DNA of 64,000 bases from Curtobacterium sp. ER1/6 (lineage in GTDB: Bacteria > Actinomycetota > Actinomycetes > Actinomycetales > Microbacteriaceae), in contig NZ_MJAK01000001.1 in NCBI RefSeq assembly GCF_001742745.1, forward strand, positions 62,001-126,000. The letters are read 5' to 3'. Below are positions 16,258-25,981 of the stretch, piece by piece; the first letter of the stretch is position 1; every line of letters starts with the position of its first letter. The notes beneath the pieces are model-generated. The model saw only the letters and a list, made by a program, of their open reading frames with translations. It ran no database searches and was not told the origin of the DNA. The position numbers and the translations under genes were made by a program.

Positions 16258-18114
16258 TCAGCGCCGGGCGCCGTCCTCGGGGCCGGTCGCGTCGTCGGGG
16301 CCGGTCGCGTCGTCGGGGTCGGCCGCTGCCGGACCGTCGAACAGGCCGGTCGCGTGCGTGAGGACGCCGCGCAGGTTCTCGAGGTACCCGGCAACGGCGT
16401 CGCGCTCGGTGCGGATCGCGGCGAGACGGTCCTCGGCCTCGGCGACGACGGCTGCGCTGCGCTCCTCGGCCTCGGCGATCATCCGGTGCACCCGCTCCTG
16501 CGTCTCGGCGACCAGGGTGCGGGCGCGCTCCTGCGCCTGCGCGGTGCTCGAACGCTCGAGGTCGTCGGCCTCCTGCTGGAGCCGCTCGGCGCGTTCCCGG
16601 GCCTCGGTGGCCCGGCGGGTCGCCTCGGCGAGCTGCAGGTTCGCCTCGTCGAGGTACTTCTGCGTCTCGGCCACCGTCTCGTGGTGCTTCTGCAGGTACT
16701 CCTGCTCGGCGTCGTCGCGTCGGGCGGCGAGTTCCGACTCGAGTGCAGCGGCGGCCTGGTCGCGCTCCCGGGCGATCTCGGCGCGCCCCGCGTCGCGGTC
16801 CCGCTCGAGGTCGGCGCGCATCGTGTCGATCTCCTGACGGAGGGCGGTGCGCTCGGCCTCGAGGCCGGCGAGCTCGGCGACGCGGCGGTCGGCGATCTCG
16901 GTGTCCACCTCCGCGTGCTCGCGCTCACGACGCGCGGCCAGCTCGTCGGCGTGCTCCCGCGCGGCGCGTTCGGCGGCGTCGGCGGCCTCGGCCCGCTCGC
17001 GCGCGATGCGGCTGCGGTGCTCCTCGAGCTCGGCCGCGATGCGCTCGGCGGTCTCCTGCACGAGCCGCTCGTTCTCGGTCCGGGTCTGCTCCTCGTCGAC
17101 CCGCAGCTGGGCACGGGCGGCCTGCAGCTCCTGGTCGAGTGCCGTGCGGGCCTCGGCGACCTCGCGCTCCCATCCGGCGCGAGCGGCGGCGAGCTCCTCG
17201 TCGAGGGCACGGCGGCGGTCCCCGACCTCGGCGTCGAGCTCGCTGCGGCGGCGTGCTGCCTCGGCGTCGAGTTCGGCGCGCTCGGTCTCGAGCGTGAGGG
17301 CGTGTGCGCGCTGCTGCTCGTCGCGTTCGCGCTGCCACGCTGCCCGACCCTCGGTGACCTCGCGCTCGAGCGCGGCGCGGCGGGTCTCCTCCTCGCGGGC
17401 GAGGTCCTCGGTCCGTCGCGTGTGGTCGGCCTCGAACACGCTGCGCCGGTGCTCGGTCTCGCGGTCGAGCTCGGCCGCGGCGGTCCGTGCGGCCTCGGCG
17501 GCCTGCTGCGCGTCCTCGCGGAGCTCGGCGGTCTCGCGTGCGACGCGGGCACGGAGGGCATCGGTCTCGCGGATCGCGACGGAACGGACCTCCGCGGCCT
17601 CGGTGACGGCTGCACCACGGACGGCGGCGGCCTCGTTGCGGGCGTCCTGCGTCAGCAGCCCCGCCTCGGACCGGGCCCGCTCGATGGTGTCCGCCGACTC
17701 CGCTCGGGCACGGGTGAGTTCGTCGGTTGCGCGGGAACGGGCGTCCTCGAGGGTCTCGGAGGCCTCCTGCCGGGCCTCGCGCAGCAGCCGCTCGGCCTCG
17801 TTGCGGCTGGAGGCGCGGAGTCGCTGGGCGTCGATGTCGGCCTGGCTGATCAGGCGGGTGGACTGCTCCTCGGCGACCCGGAGCGTGGACTCCAGGCGCG
17901 TCCCGAGTCCGCTGTACGTGGGCGTGCCGGCCTCGTCGAGCTCGCTCTGCAGGTCGGCGACGCGGGCCTGCAGGAGACGGATCTCCTTGGCGGCCTCGGC
18001 GCGGTCGGTGTTCGACTTGATGAGCTCGCGACGGAGTTCGTTCAGGGAGCGATCGACGTCGTCGCGGCGGTACCCGCGCAGCTCGGTCCCGAACTCGGCC
18101 TCGTCGTTCGCCAC
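16258..18114 (-). CDS. Long coiled-coil protein with DivIVA-like N-terminus
   Basis: Cytoplasmic protein of 618 residues. The N-terminus FGTELRGYRRDDVDRSLNELRREL fits the DivIVA/GPSB membrane-binding pattern. From about residue 40 to 590 it is almost pure Ala/Glu/Arg heptad coiled coil (for example RAEAADAAERAAREHADELAARR). It resembles Scy/FilP-type polar scaffold proteins of Actinobacteria in composition, though orthology is not claimed. The start is the ATG at 18114 after GAGGAGCAAC. Its G+C and third-position bias create long antisense open frames, which I reject. Confidence 0.82.
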   Translation of the reverse strand: MANDEAEFGTELRGYRRDDVDRSLNELRRELIKSNTDRAEAAKEIRLLQARVADLQSELDEAGTPTYSGLGTRLESTLRVAEEQSTRLISQADIDAQRLRASSRNEAERLLREARQEASETLEDARSRATDELTRARAESADTIERARSEAGLLTQDARNEAAAVRGAAVTEAAEVRSVAIRETDALRARVARETAELREDAQQAAEAARTAAAELDRETEHRRSVFEADHTRRTEDLAREEETRRAALEREVTEGRAAWQRERDEQQRAHALTLETERAELDAEAARRRSELDAEVGDRRRALDEELAAARAGWEREVAEARTALDQELQAARAQLRVDEEQTRTENERLVQETAERIAAELEEHRSRIARERAEAADAAERAAREHADELAARREREHAEVDTEIADRRVAELAGLEAERTALRQEIDTMRADLERDRDAGRAEIARERDQAAAALESELAARRDDAEQEYLQKHHETVAETQKYLDEANLQLAEATRRATEARERAERLQQEADDLERSSTAQAQERARTLVAETQERVHRMIAEAEERSAAVVAEAEDRLAAIRTERDAVAGYLENLRGVLTHATGLFDGPAAADPDDATGPDDATGPEDGARR

Positions 18115-18297
18115 GTGTTGCTCCTCGGGGTCGGCGGAGGGCCAGCACCTGGCCCGGGCACGATCCTAGCGGCGGCCCTCCGACCGGGACTGAGACCGCG
18201 GCCAGCGGTGGGGGATGCGACGTCCAGGGTCCCTCGCTATCCTGGAGCGCTGATTCGCGCGCCGACCCCCCACCCCGGCGCGGTAGGGAGAAGATCC

Positions 18298-20037
18298 GTG
18301 CGATTCGTCCTGGCGATCGTCAGTTTCGTCATCGGTCTGCTGCTCGTCGCGCTCGCGGTCGGGCAACGCACCGTGTTCGCCCCGCCCTCGTCCCTGGTGG
18401 CGCAGTCCTCGAGCTCGGCGTCCGCGCCGGTCACCGTCATCCCCGGGTCGACGCTCACCGCGAACCCGGGCTACCAGCGCATCAACGTCTCCGGCTCGGG
18501 CAAGGTCTTCGCCGCCTACGGGCGCACGAGCGACGTGCAGGCCTGGGTCGGCGACGCGAAGCACACCACGCTGCGCTTCGACGCCGAGCAGGACCGCCTG
18601 GTCGGCAGGACGACCGGGAGCGGCGACTCCGTGCCCGACCCCTCGGGCAGCGACCTCTGGTACCAGGAGTGGGACGGGGCCGGTCAGTTCACCGTGCGCC
18701 TGCCCGCCGACGTGTCGATGGTCGTGCTCAGCGACGGCTCGGCGGCCGCCCCCACGGACGTCTCCGTGACCTGGCCGCGCGACACCGCGACGCCCTCGGT
18801 CGGACCGCTGCTCGTGGCGGGCGGGCTCTTCCTGGCCGGCGGCATCGCGCTGCTCGTCTGGGCGTTCCTCCACCAGCGCCGCGGCCGGGGTCCCCGTCGC
18901 CGCAGCGGTGGCTCGCGTCCGCCGCGCGTGCGGGCATCGCGGCGTGCCGCCGCGGCCGGCGCCCAGGTGCCGGCCCGCGCACGTCGGGGACGCCGACCGT
19001 TCGTCGTCGTGCCGATCCTGGTCGTCGGCGCGCTCGGGCTCACCGGCTGCTCGTCCGACTACTGGCCGCAGGGCGGCGGTGCGGCCGCGACGCCGACCCC
19101 GACCGCCTCGGCCACCGGCGCCGCCGAGGACACGACCCCGACGGCGGCAACCTCGCAGCAGATCCGCCGGATCGTGCAGCGCGTCGCCGAGGTCGCGTCG
19201 AAGGCCGACGGCGACCGCGACGCCTCGCTCCTCGAGTCGCGCTTCACCGGCGCCGCGCTCGAGCTCCGGAAGGCGAACTACGCCATCCGCGCGAAGGACG
19301 CCGACGTGGACGCCCCGCCGGCGATCTCCGCCGAGCAGGTCTGCGTCGCGCTCCCGCAGCAGACCGACAGCTGGCCGCGCACGGTGTTCACGGTCGTGGC
19401 CGAGGACTGCGGTGCGAAGACCGCTCCGCAGGCCCTGACGCTCGTGCAGGAGAGCGCGCGGGACGACTACAAGGTCGCCTACGACGTGTCCCTCGAGGCC
19501 GCGGCGGAGATCCCGAGCCTGGCACCGACGTCGCTCGGCGCCGCGCAGCTCGCCGGGGACACGAAGCTCCTGCGCATCGCGCCCGACGACATCGCGGCAG
19601 CGTACGGCGACGTCCTGTCGAAGGACGCCGACAGCGAGTCCGCCTCGCTCTTCGCGTCCGACGGCGACGGCCTCCGGTCGACCATCGGCAAGGCGTACAA
19701 GGACAAGAAGGCCGAGTCGCTGCCGGACACCGCGAAGATCGAGTACTCGTCGGAGGTCCCCGACGACAGCGCGATCGCCATCGCGACCGACGGGGCCGGC
19801 GCGCTCGTGTCCGCCGACCTCGACGAGATCGAGAAGGTCACCCCGACGGCGAAGGGCGCCGAGGTCAACACCGAGGGCGCCGTGAAGGCGCTCTCCGGCG
19901 TCGACTCCAGCACGAAGGGGGTCAGCGCCACGTACAGCGTGCAGCTGCTCTTCTCCGTGCCGCCGGTGGGCAGTGATGAGAAGGTGGTCCTGCTCGGGTT
20001 CACGCAGGGCCTGACCGCAGCGAGTGAGGTGCAATGA
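18298..20037 (+). CDS. Membrane protein with internal lipobox-like segment, function unknown
   Basis: One uninterrupted 579-residue frame with unusual architecture. It has an N-terminal hydrophobic segment (residues 1-21), an exported region of about 140 residues, a second segment (PLLVAGGLFLAGGIALLVWAFL, about 167-188) and a very Arg-rich stretch (about 190-235). A third segment, FVVVPILVVGALGLTGC, ends in Cys251 and looks exactly like a lipoprotein signal peptide. A long acidic, Ala/Ser/Asp-rich exported domain follows. No enzyme motif was recognised. GTG 18298 follows GGGAGAAG. The stop overlaps the thioredoxin gene start. It may be a gene fusion. Confidence 0.75.
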   Translation: MRFVLAIVSFVIGLLLVALAVGQRTVFAPPSSLVAQSSSSASAPVTVIPGSTLTANPGYQRINVSGSGKVFAAYGRTSDVQAWVGDAKHTTLRFDAEQDRLVGRTTGSGDSVPDPSGSDLWYQEWDGAGQFTVRLPADVSMVVLSDGSAAAPTDVSVTWPRDTATPSVGPLLVAGGLFLAGGIALLVWAFLHQRRGRGPRRRSGGSRPPRVRASRRAAAAGAQVPARARRGRRPFVVVPILVVGALGLTGCSSDYWPQGGGAAATPTPTASATGAAEDTTPTAATSQQIRRIVQRVAEVASKADGDRDASLLESRFTGAALELRKANYAIRAKDADVDAPPAISAEQVCVALPQQTDSWPRTVFTVVAEDCGAKTAPQALTLVQESARDDYKVAYDVSLEAAAEIPSLAPTSLGAAQLAGDTKLLRIAPDDIAAAYGDVLSKDADSESASLFASDGDGLRSTIGKAYKDKKAESLPDTAKIEYSSEVPDDSAIAIATDGAGALVSADLDEIEKVTPTAKGAEVNTEGAVKALSGVDSSTKGVSATYSVQLLFSVPPVGSDEKVVLLGFTQGLTAASEVQ

Positions 20038-21041
20038 CCAACGTCCCCCCGACCCCGTCCGGTCTCCGCGGAGCCGTCGACCTGTCGTCCCTCGTCGACC
20101 GCGCACAGCGGCCGGCGCAGCCCGGACCGGCGTCGACGGCGGGCGGCCAGCCCGGGACCGCCCCGACCGGGGCAGCCCCGGCGGGTGCCCCCGCGGCCGG
20201 TGACCTGACCGTCCCGTCTCTCGTGCTCGACGTCACCGACCAGACCTTCCAGGACGTGCTCCAGCTGTCCTCGGTCGTGCCGGTGATCGTCGACATCTGG
20301 GCCGAGTGGTGCGGCCCCTGCAAGCAGCTGTCGCCGATCCTCGAGCGGCTCACCGCCGAGTACGACGGCCGCGTGGTGCTCGCCAAGGTGGACGCCGACA
20401 CGAACCCGCAGCTCGTGCAGGCCTTCCAGGCACAGTCGATCCCGACCGTCGCCGCGGTCATCGGTGGCCGGCCGCTCGGCCTGTTCGTGGGCGCACTGCC
20501 CGAGGCCGAGGTGCGCGACGTGTTCGAGCAGGTCGTCGCCGCCGCCGAGCAGAACGGCGTCACGGGCCGCGTGACGGTCGACGGCGCGTCCGCCGCCGAG
20601 CCCGTGGGTGAGCCCGAGCCCGAGCCGCTGCCGCCGCACCACCAGGCCGCGTACGACGCGATCGAGCGGGGCGACTACGCCGCCGCGGTCCAGGAGTACC
20701 GGACCGCGATCGCACAGGACCCGAACGACCAGATGGCCGTCGCGGGGCTCGCGCAGGTGTCGCTGCTCGCCCGGCTCGACGGCCGGACCGCCGACGAGCT
20801 CCGGAGCGCGGCCGCGTCGGCGCCGCAGGACGTCGAGGCCCAGATGGCCGTCGCCGACCTCGACGTCAGCGGCGGACACGTCGAGGACGCCTTCGGGCGG
20901 CTGCTCGACCTGGTGCCGACGGTGTTCGGCGCGGAGCGCGAGGCACTGCGCGTGCGGCTCGTCGAGTACTTCGAGCTGATCGGTGTCGACGACCCCCGGG
21001 TGGCCGTCGCGCGGCGGCGGTTGGCGAGCGCGCTGTACTGA
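20034..21041 (+). CDS. Thioredoxin-TPR co-chaperone (YbbN/CnoX-like)
   Basis: Product of 335 residues with an Ala/Pro/Gly-rich N-terminal linker of about 60 residues. The thioredoxin domain carries the redox motif WAEWCGPCKQLSPILERL and the cis-Pro loop SIPTVAAVIGG. The C-terminal half has tetratricopeptide-like repeats (AAYDAIERGDYAAAVQEYRTAIAQDP). This matches the YbbN/CnoX family of chaperone-linked thioredoxins, which protect unfolding proteins under oxidative stress. Keeping both cysteines suggests redox activity. The ATG overlaps the stop of the preceding membrane-protein gene. Confidence 0.9.
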   Translation: MTNVPPTPSGLRGAVDLSSLVDRAQRPAQPGPASTAGGQPGTAPTGAAPAGAPAAGDLTVPSLVLDVTDQTFQDVLQLSSVVPVIVDIWAEWCGPCKQLSPILERLTAEYDGRVVLAKVDADTNPQLVQAFQAQSIPTVAAVIGGRPLGLFVGALPEAEVRDVFEQVVAAAEQNGVTGRVTVDGASAAEPVGEPEPEPLPPHHQAAYDAIERGDYAAAVQEYRTAIAQDPNDQMAVAGLAQVSLLARLDGRTADELRSAAASAPQDVEAQMAVADLDVSGGHVEDAFGRLLDLVPTVFGAEREALRVRLVEYFELIGVDDPRVAVARRRLASALY

Positions 21042-21072
21042 CGCAGGCGGGCAATCGCGGGTCGCGACCGCA

Positions 21073-21122
21073 CGACGGACGGGAGGCCCGGTGCCAGCTG
21101 GCACCGGGCCTCCCGTCCGTCG
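21073..21122. terminator. GGGAGGC hairpin, copy 3 (convergent genes)
   Basis: Perfect 23-bp stem (21073-21095 with 21100-21122, core GGACGGGAGGCCCGGTGCC) with the 4-nt loop AGCT. It lies between the thioredoxin-TPR gene and the convergent glgB and probably acts in both directions. Confidence 0.9.
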
Positions 21123-21147
21123 CGTGGTGGGTCGCTCCTGTGGCGCG

Positions 21148-23856
21148 TCAGTCCGCGAGCCGCAGCCAGACCGCGCCGAGCGGCGGCACGACGAGGTGCG
21201 CCGAGGCCGGTCGGCCGGCCCACGGGGTCTCCTCGGCGGTGACGGAACCGAGGTTGCCGACACCGGAGCCGCCGTACTCGGTGGCGTCGGTGTTGAGCAC
21301 CTCGACCCACTCGCCGGCGGTCGGCAGACCGAAGCGCCGCTCGACCGGTACGCCGGAGAAGTTGACGAACACCGCGAGCCGCTCGTCACCGGCCTTCCGC
21401 AGGAACCCGATCGTCGAGTGCGGTGCGTCCCCGCCCTCGATCCACTCGAAGCCGTCGGCGGTGGCGTCGTGCGTCCACAGCGCCGGCGTCTCCCGGTAGA
21501 CCCGGTTGAGCTCGGCGACCAGGCGCTGGACACCGTTGTGCCCCGGGTCGTCCGCCTGCCACCAGTCCAGCCCGCGCTCCTCGGACCACTCGGCGACCTG
21601 CGCGAACTCCTGGCCCATGAAGAGGAGCTGCTTGCCGGGGTGCGCCCACATGAAGGACAGGTACGCGCGGACGTTCGCGAGCTTCTGCCACTCGTCGCCG
21701 GGCATCTTGCCGTAGAGGGAGCCCTTGCCGTGCACGACCTCGTCGTGGCTGATCGGCAGGGTGAACTGCTCGCTGAACGCGTAGACGAACGAGAAGGTCA
21801 GCTCGTCGTGGTGGTACGCGCGGTACGCCGGGTCGCGCTGCACGTACTCGAGCGAGTCGTGCATCCAGCCCATGTTCCACTTCTGCCCGAAGCCGAGACC
21901 GCCGGCACTCGTCGGCTGGGTGACGCCCGGCCACGAGGTGCTCTCCTCGGCGATCATCACGATGCCGGGGTAGCGCTTGTACGCGGTGGCGTTCGTCTCC
22001 TGCAGGAAGGAGATCGCCTCGAGGTTCTCGCGACCGCCGTGGATGTTCGGCAGCCACTCCGTGCGCGAGTAGTCGAGGTAGAGGATCGAGGCGACGGCGT
22101 CGACACGGAGCCCGTCGATGTGGAACTCCTCCATCCAGTACAGCGCGTTGGCGACGAGGAAGTTCCGCACCTGCGGCTGCCCGAAGTCGAAGACGTAGGT
22201 GCCCCAGTCGAGCTGCTCGCCGCGTCGGGGGTCCGGGTGCTCGAACAGGGCGTGGCCGTCGAACTTGGCCAGGGCCCACTCGTCCTTCGGGAAGTGCCCG
22301 GGGACCCAGTCCATGATCACGCCGATGCCCGCGGAGTGCAGCCGGTCGATCAGGTACCGGAGGTCGTCGGGCGAGCCGAACCGGGCCGTCGGCGCGTAGT
22401 AGCCCGTGACCTGGTAGCCCCAGGAGCCGCCGAAGGGGTGCTCGGACAGCGGCAGGAACTCGACGTGCGTGAAGCCGAGGTACTGCACGTGCCCGATCAG
22501 CTGGTCGGCGACCTCGCGGTACGAGAGCCCCGGGCGCCACGAACCGAGGTGCACCTCGTAGACGCTCATGGGCTTGTCGTGCGTGGTCGTCGCTGCGCGC
22601 TGGTCCATCCAGGCGCGGTCGCCCTCGGACCACTCGTACCGGGAGTCGGTGATCACCGAGGCGGTGAGCGGCGGGACCTCGGTGCGGCGCGCGAACGGGT
22701 CCGCGCGCTCGACCCAGCCGCCGTCGGTGAGGATCTGGAACTTGTACCGCTGCCCCTCGAGGGCACCGGGCCAGAACAGCTCCCAGACGCCGAGGTCGTT
22801 CAGGCGGCGCATCGCGGTGGTGCGGCCCTCCCAGCCCTCGAAGTCGCCGATGACGCGGACGGCCGTGGCGCGCGGCGCCCAGACCGTGAACGCGACGCCG
22901 TCGACGCCGTCGACCGTGCGCACGTGGGCGCCGAGGTGCTGCCAGAGCTGCTCGTCGCGGCCCTCGCCGAAGAGGTGCAGGTCGAGCTCGCCGATCGTGG
23001 GCGGGAAGCGGTAGGCGTCGTCCGTGGTCCAGGTCGCGTCGTCCGCGTCCGATGCGTCGTCGAGGTCGTAGTCCGCCTCCACGCGGTAGCGCCCGAGCGT
23101 GTCGGCCGTGGCACCGGCCCAGAGGCCGTCGCCCTCGGACTCGAGCTCGATGTCGTCGCCGTCCAGGCGGACCAGGCGCACCGCGGTGGCGAGGTGTCGG
23201 ACCACGCGCACGCTGGTGCCGCCGTCGACCGGGTGCGGGCCGAGGACGTCGTGCGGCTGGGACCAGCGGCCCTCGGCGACCTGTCGGCGGAGCCACTCCT
23301 CGACCGGTGCCGGACGGGGCGCGCCGGCCGGGACCGGTGCGGTGCCGGCGGTGGGGGCCGCGTCGTCGGGAGCCGCGGTCGGGGCGTCGGGCGTGCCCTC
23401 GACCAGTTCGGCAGCCGTCGGCACGACGTGGCGACCGCCCTCGGACAGCGGCGCGTCGGCGCCGTCGTCGGCGGACGTCTGTGCACCGGGGGTCGGGGTC
23501 GCGTCGGGGGTCGGCGCCACGTGGGCACCGGTCCCGGTCCCGCTCGTCGGAGCCCCGCCCGACTCCGGGCGCTCCCCACCGGCGAGGGTCGCCGACTCCT
23601 CGACCCCGCGGTCCGGGGTCTCCGGAGCGGCCGGAGCGGCGCCGGGCAGGTCCTCGCCCGGTGCGGAGGCCCGCGGTTCGTACCGCGGACCCGTCTCGTC
23701 GTTCGCGGGCACCGCACCGGGCGCCCGCACCCGGGTGACGGGCGGCGGGGGCGGCGGCACCGGCGGGACGCTCGGTCCCTGTCCGCGGGCGGGGGTGGCG
23801 GGGTTCGGTCGGTCGGAGCCCATCGGCGGGTTCCCCTTCGGGTCGCGGTCGGTCAT
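21148..23856 (-). CDS. glgB: 1,4-alpha-glucan branching enzyme with long N-terminal extension
   Basis: GH13 enzyme that forms alpha-1,6 branches in glycogen-type glucans. The 902-residue product begins with about 185 residues of Pro/Ala/Gly/Thr-rich low complexity before the GlgB N-domain ([12 protein letters not shown]). The catalytic barrel shows the nucleophile Asp in [17 protein letters not shown], the acid/base Glu in [14 protein letters not shown] and [11 protein letters not shown]. Typical GlgB is about 730 residues. The ATG at 23856 overlaps the glgE stop (ATGA). An in-frame ATG at 23823 would trim 11 residues only. Confidence 0.96.
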   Translation of the reverse strand: MTDRDPKGNPPMGSDRPNPATPARGQGPSVPPVPPPPPPVTRVRAPGAVPANDETGPRYEPRASAPGEDLPGAAPAAPETPDRGVEESATLAGGERPESGGAPTSGTGTGAHVAPTPDATPTPGAQTSADDGADAPLSEGGRHVVPTAAELVEGTPDAPTAAPDDAAPTAGTAPVPAGAPRPAPVEEWLRRQVAEGRWSQPHDVLGPHPVDGGTSVRVVRHLATAVRLVRLDGDDIELESEGDGLWAGATADTLGRYRVEADYDLDDASDADDATWTTDDAYRFPPTIGELDLHLFGEGRDEQLWQHLGAHVRTVDGVDGVAFTVWAPRATAVRVIGDFEGWEGRTTAMRRLNDLGVWELFWPGALEGQRYKFQILTDGGWVERADPFARRTEVPPLTASVITDSRYEWSEGDRAWMDQRAATTTHDKPMSVYEVHLGSWRPGLSYREVADQLIGHVQYLGFTHVEFLPLSEHPFGGSWGYQVTGYYAPTARFGSPDDLRYLIDRLHSAGIGVIMDWVPGHFPKDEWALAKFDGHALFEHPDPRRGEQLDWGTYVFDFGQPQVRNFLVANALYWMEEFHIDGLRVDAVASILYLDYSRTEWLPNIHGGRENLEAISFLQETNATAYKRYPGIVMIAEESTSWPGVTQPTSAGGLGFGQKWNMGWMHDSLEYVQRDPAYRAYHHDELTFSFVYAFSEQFTLPISHDEVVHGKGSLYGKMPGDEWQKLANVRAYLSFMWAHPGKQLLFMGQEFAQVAEWSEERGLDWWQADDPGHNGVQRLVAELNRVYRETPALWTHDATADGFEWIEGGDAPHSTIGFLRKAGDERLAVFVNFSGVPVERRFGLPTAGEWVEVLNTDATEYGGSGVGNLGSVTAEETPWAGRPASAHLVVPPLGAVWLRLAD

Positions 23857-25853
23857 CGGTGGGGTCCCTCCACGACGAGCAGGTGCACGGGTTCCTGGAA
23901 CGCGTCGAGCCGGACGTAGTTCGACGAACCCCAGACCCAGCGCTGGCCGGTCACGACGTCACGGACGTCGAAGGCCTGCTCCGTCGGCAGCCCGAGGGCG
24001 GCGAGGTCGAGGTGGACCGTGGTCTCGCGCGCCGAGTGCGGGTCGACGTTCGCCACGACGATGACGGTGTCGTCACGGCCGGAGCGGGTGAAGGCGCCCG
24101 GCAGGTGCTTCGAGTAGACGACGATCGCCGGGTCCTCGGCGTGGTGGACGTGGAGGTTGCGCAGCTGGCGGAGCGCGGGGTGCGCCTGCCGGAAGCGGTT
24201 GAGCATCGTGACGTACGGCGCGAGGCTCGCGCCCTCGGCCTCGGCCAGCGCGAAGTCACGCGGCTTGTACTCGTACTTCTCGTTGTCGATGTTCTCCTCG
24301 GAGCCCGGTCGGGCGACGTCCTCGAAGAGCTCGTAGCCGGCGTACATGCCCCAGGTCGGAGCGCCGGTCGCGGCGAGCGCGGCGCGCACCTTGTAGCCGG
24401 CGCGACCGCCGAACTGCAGGTACTCGGTGAGGATGTCCGGGGTGTTCACGAACAGGTTCGGGCGGAGGTAGGCGCTCGTCTCGTGACTGAGCTCGGAGAA
24501 GTACTCCTCGATCTCCTCCTTCGTGTTCCGCCACGTGAAGTACGTGTAGGACTGCTGGAACCCGGCCTCGGCGAGCGCCCGCATCATCGCCGGACGGGTG
24601 AACGCCTCGGCCAGGAACACCGTGTCCGGGTGCTCGTCGCGGACCTCGCGGATGACCCGCTCCCAGAACCAGAGCGGCTTCGTGTGCGGGTTGTCGACGC
24701 GGAAGATGCGGATCCCGAACGCGATCCAGTGGCGCAGGACCCGGTGGACCTCGGCGACGATGCCGTCGGGGTCGGAGTCGAACTGGATCGGGTAGATGTC
24801 CTGGTACCGCTTGGGCGGGTTCTCGGCGGTCGCGATCGACCCGTCGGCGCGGACCGTGAACCACTCCGGGTGCTGCTGCACCCACGGGTGGTCCGGGGAG
24901 CACTGGAGGGCGAAGTCGAGCGCGACCTCCATCCCGGTGTTCTTCGCCGTCTCGACGAACTCGCGGAAGTCCTCCTCGGTGCCGAGGTCCGGGTGGATGG
25001 CGTCGTGGCCGCCCTCGGGGGCACCGATCGCCCAGGGGCTGCCGGGGTCGTCCGGCCCCGGGGTGAGGGTGTTGTTCGGTCCCTTGCGGGCCGTGGTGCC
25101 GATCGGGTGGATGGGCGGCAGGTAGACCACGTCGAAGCCCATGCGCGCCACGGCCGGCAGGCGCCGTGCGGCGGTGCGGAAGTCCCCGCTCTTCCAGGAG
25201 CCGTCGGCGTTCTTCTTCGCGCCCTCGCTGCGGGGGAAGAACTCGTACCAGGCGCCGACGCCGGCGCGCTGGCGCTCGACGTCGAGCAGCTGCACGGGGG
25301 AGTGGGTGCGGAGGGAGGTGAGCGGGGAGTCCTCGACCTCACCGGTGATGCGCGGGTCGTCGACGGCGGCCAGACGGTCCGCGGGCTCGAGCGCGGTGTC
25401 CCGGAGCTGCTCGGCCGCCCGGACGGCGGCGGTGGAGTCGGTCTCCTCGGCGAGACGGTCGAGCAGGACGGCCCCGTCGAGGAGCGTCGCCTCGGTGTCG
25501 ACGCCGGCGGCGATCTTGAGGCGCGCGGCGTGCAGCCAGGTCGCCCAGTCGTCGGAGAAGGACTCGACGTGCCAGGTCCAGACACCGACGTGGTCGACCT
25601 GCACGGTCGCCTCGTACCGGTCGGTGCCGGGCGCGCCGAGGAGCATCGGCACCGTGCGGGTGCCTCCGTCGGGGCGTTCGAGCACGAGGTCGGCGCCGAT
25701 GATCCCGTGGCCCTCGCGGAAGACGGTCGCGCCGAATGTGATCACCTCGCCGTCGAACGCCTTGCCCGGGAACCCGTTCGGGGTCGTCGGAGCGAGCTGG
25801 GTGATCGGGATGCGTCCGATCTTGGGTCGGCGAGGTCGGTCTGCGGTGGCCAC
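23853..25853 (-). CDS. glgE: Alpha-1,4-glucan:maltose-1-phosphate maltosyltransferase
   Basis: GH13_3 enzyme that extends linear alpha-glucan with maltosyl units from maltose-1-phosphate (the GlgE pathway of Actinobacteria). The 666-residue product has the N-terminal domain [44 protein letters not shown], the nucleophile segment [16 protein letters not shown], the acid/base Glu in [13 protein letters not shown], and [26 protein letters not shown] 25853 is chosen as it starts the conserved region, with TAGCGT seven bases upstream and no ribosome-binding site. Its natural partner glgB follows with overlap. Confidence 0.95.
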   Translation of the reverse strand: MATADRPRRPKIGRIPITQLAPTTPNGFPGKAFDGEVITFGATVFREGHGIIGADLVLERPDGGTRTVPMLLGAPGTDRYEATVQVDHVGVWTWHVESFSDDWATWLHAARLKIAAGVDTEATLLDGAVLLDRLAEETDSTAAVRAAEQLRDTALEPADRLAAVDDPRITGEVEDSPLTSLRTHSPVQLLDVERQRAGVGAWYEFFPRSEGAKKNADGSWKSGDFRTAARRLPAVARMGFDVVYLPPIHPIGTTARKGPNNTLTPGPDDPGSPWAIGAPEGGHDAIHPDLGTEEDFREFVETAKNTGMEVALDFALQCSPDHPWVQQHPEWFTVRADGSIATAENPPKRYQDIYPIQFDSDPDGIVAEVHRVLRHWIAFGIRIFRVDNPHTKPLWFWERVIREVRDEHPDTVFLAEAFTRPAMMRALAEAGFQQSYTYFTWRNTKEEIEEYFSELSHETSAYLRPNLFVNTPDILTEYLQFGGRAGYKVRAALAATGAPTWGMYAGYELFEDVARPGSEENIDNEKYEYKPRDFALAEAEGASLAPYVTMLNRFRQAHPALRQLRNLHVHHAEDPAIVVYSKHLPGAFTRSGRDDTVIVVANVDPHSARETTVHLDLAALGLPTEQAFDVRDVVTGQRWVWGSSNYVRLDAFQEPVHLLVVEGPHR

Positions 25854-25866
25854 GGAGCCGACGCTA
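25851..25866 (-). promoter_or_regulatory. Leaderless promoter element of glgE
   Basis: On the minus strand TAGCGT (25866-25861) is followed by seven bases and the GTG start at 25853, with no Shine-Dalgarno sequence. Confidence 0.5.
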
Positions 25867-25981
25867 CCCGGCTGGCGGGTCCACGTTCCCCGGATCGCGT
25901 CCGCGGTGCGCGGTCGGGCGTGCCGAGGAGCCCGTGCCGGGGAGCCCGGGCGCGGCGGGTGACGCCTGCGCGGGCCGCGGC

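Noticed and set aside
16354-18297. Plus-strand open frame opposite the coiled-coil gene, continuous with the 579-residue protein
   Set aside because: Leu/Gly/Val-rich mirror of an Ala/Glu/Arg coiled coil. The real gene starts at GTG 18298 with a ribosome-binding site and a signal-like helix.
21386-23296. 636-codon minus-strand frame inside glgB
   Set aside because: Frame-shifted shadow of glgB; Arg/Pro-rich without a domain.
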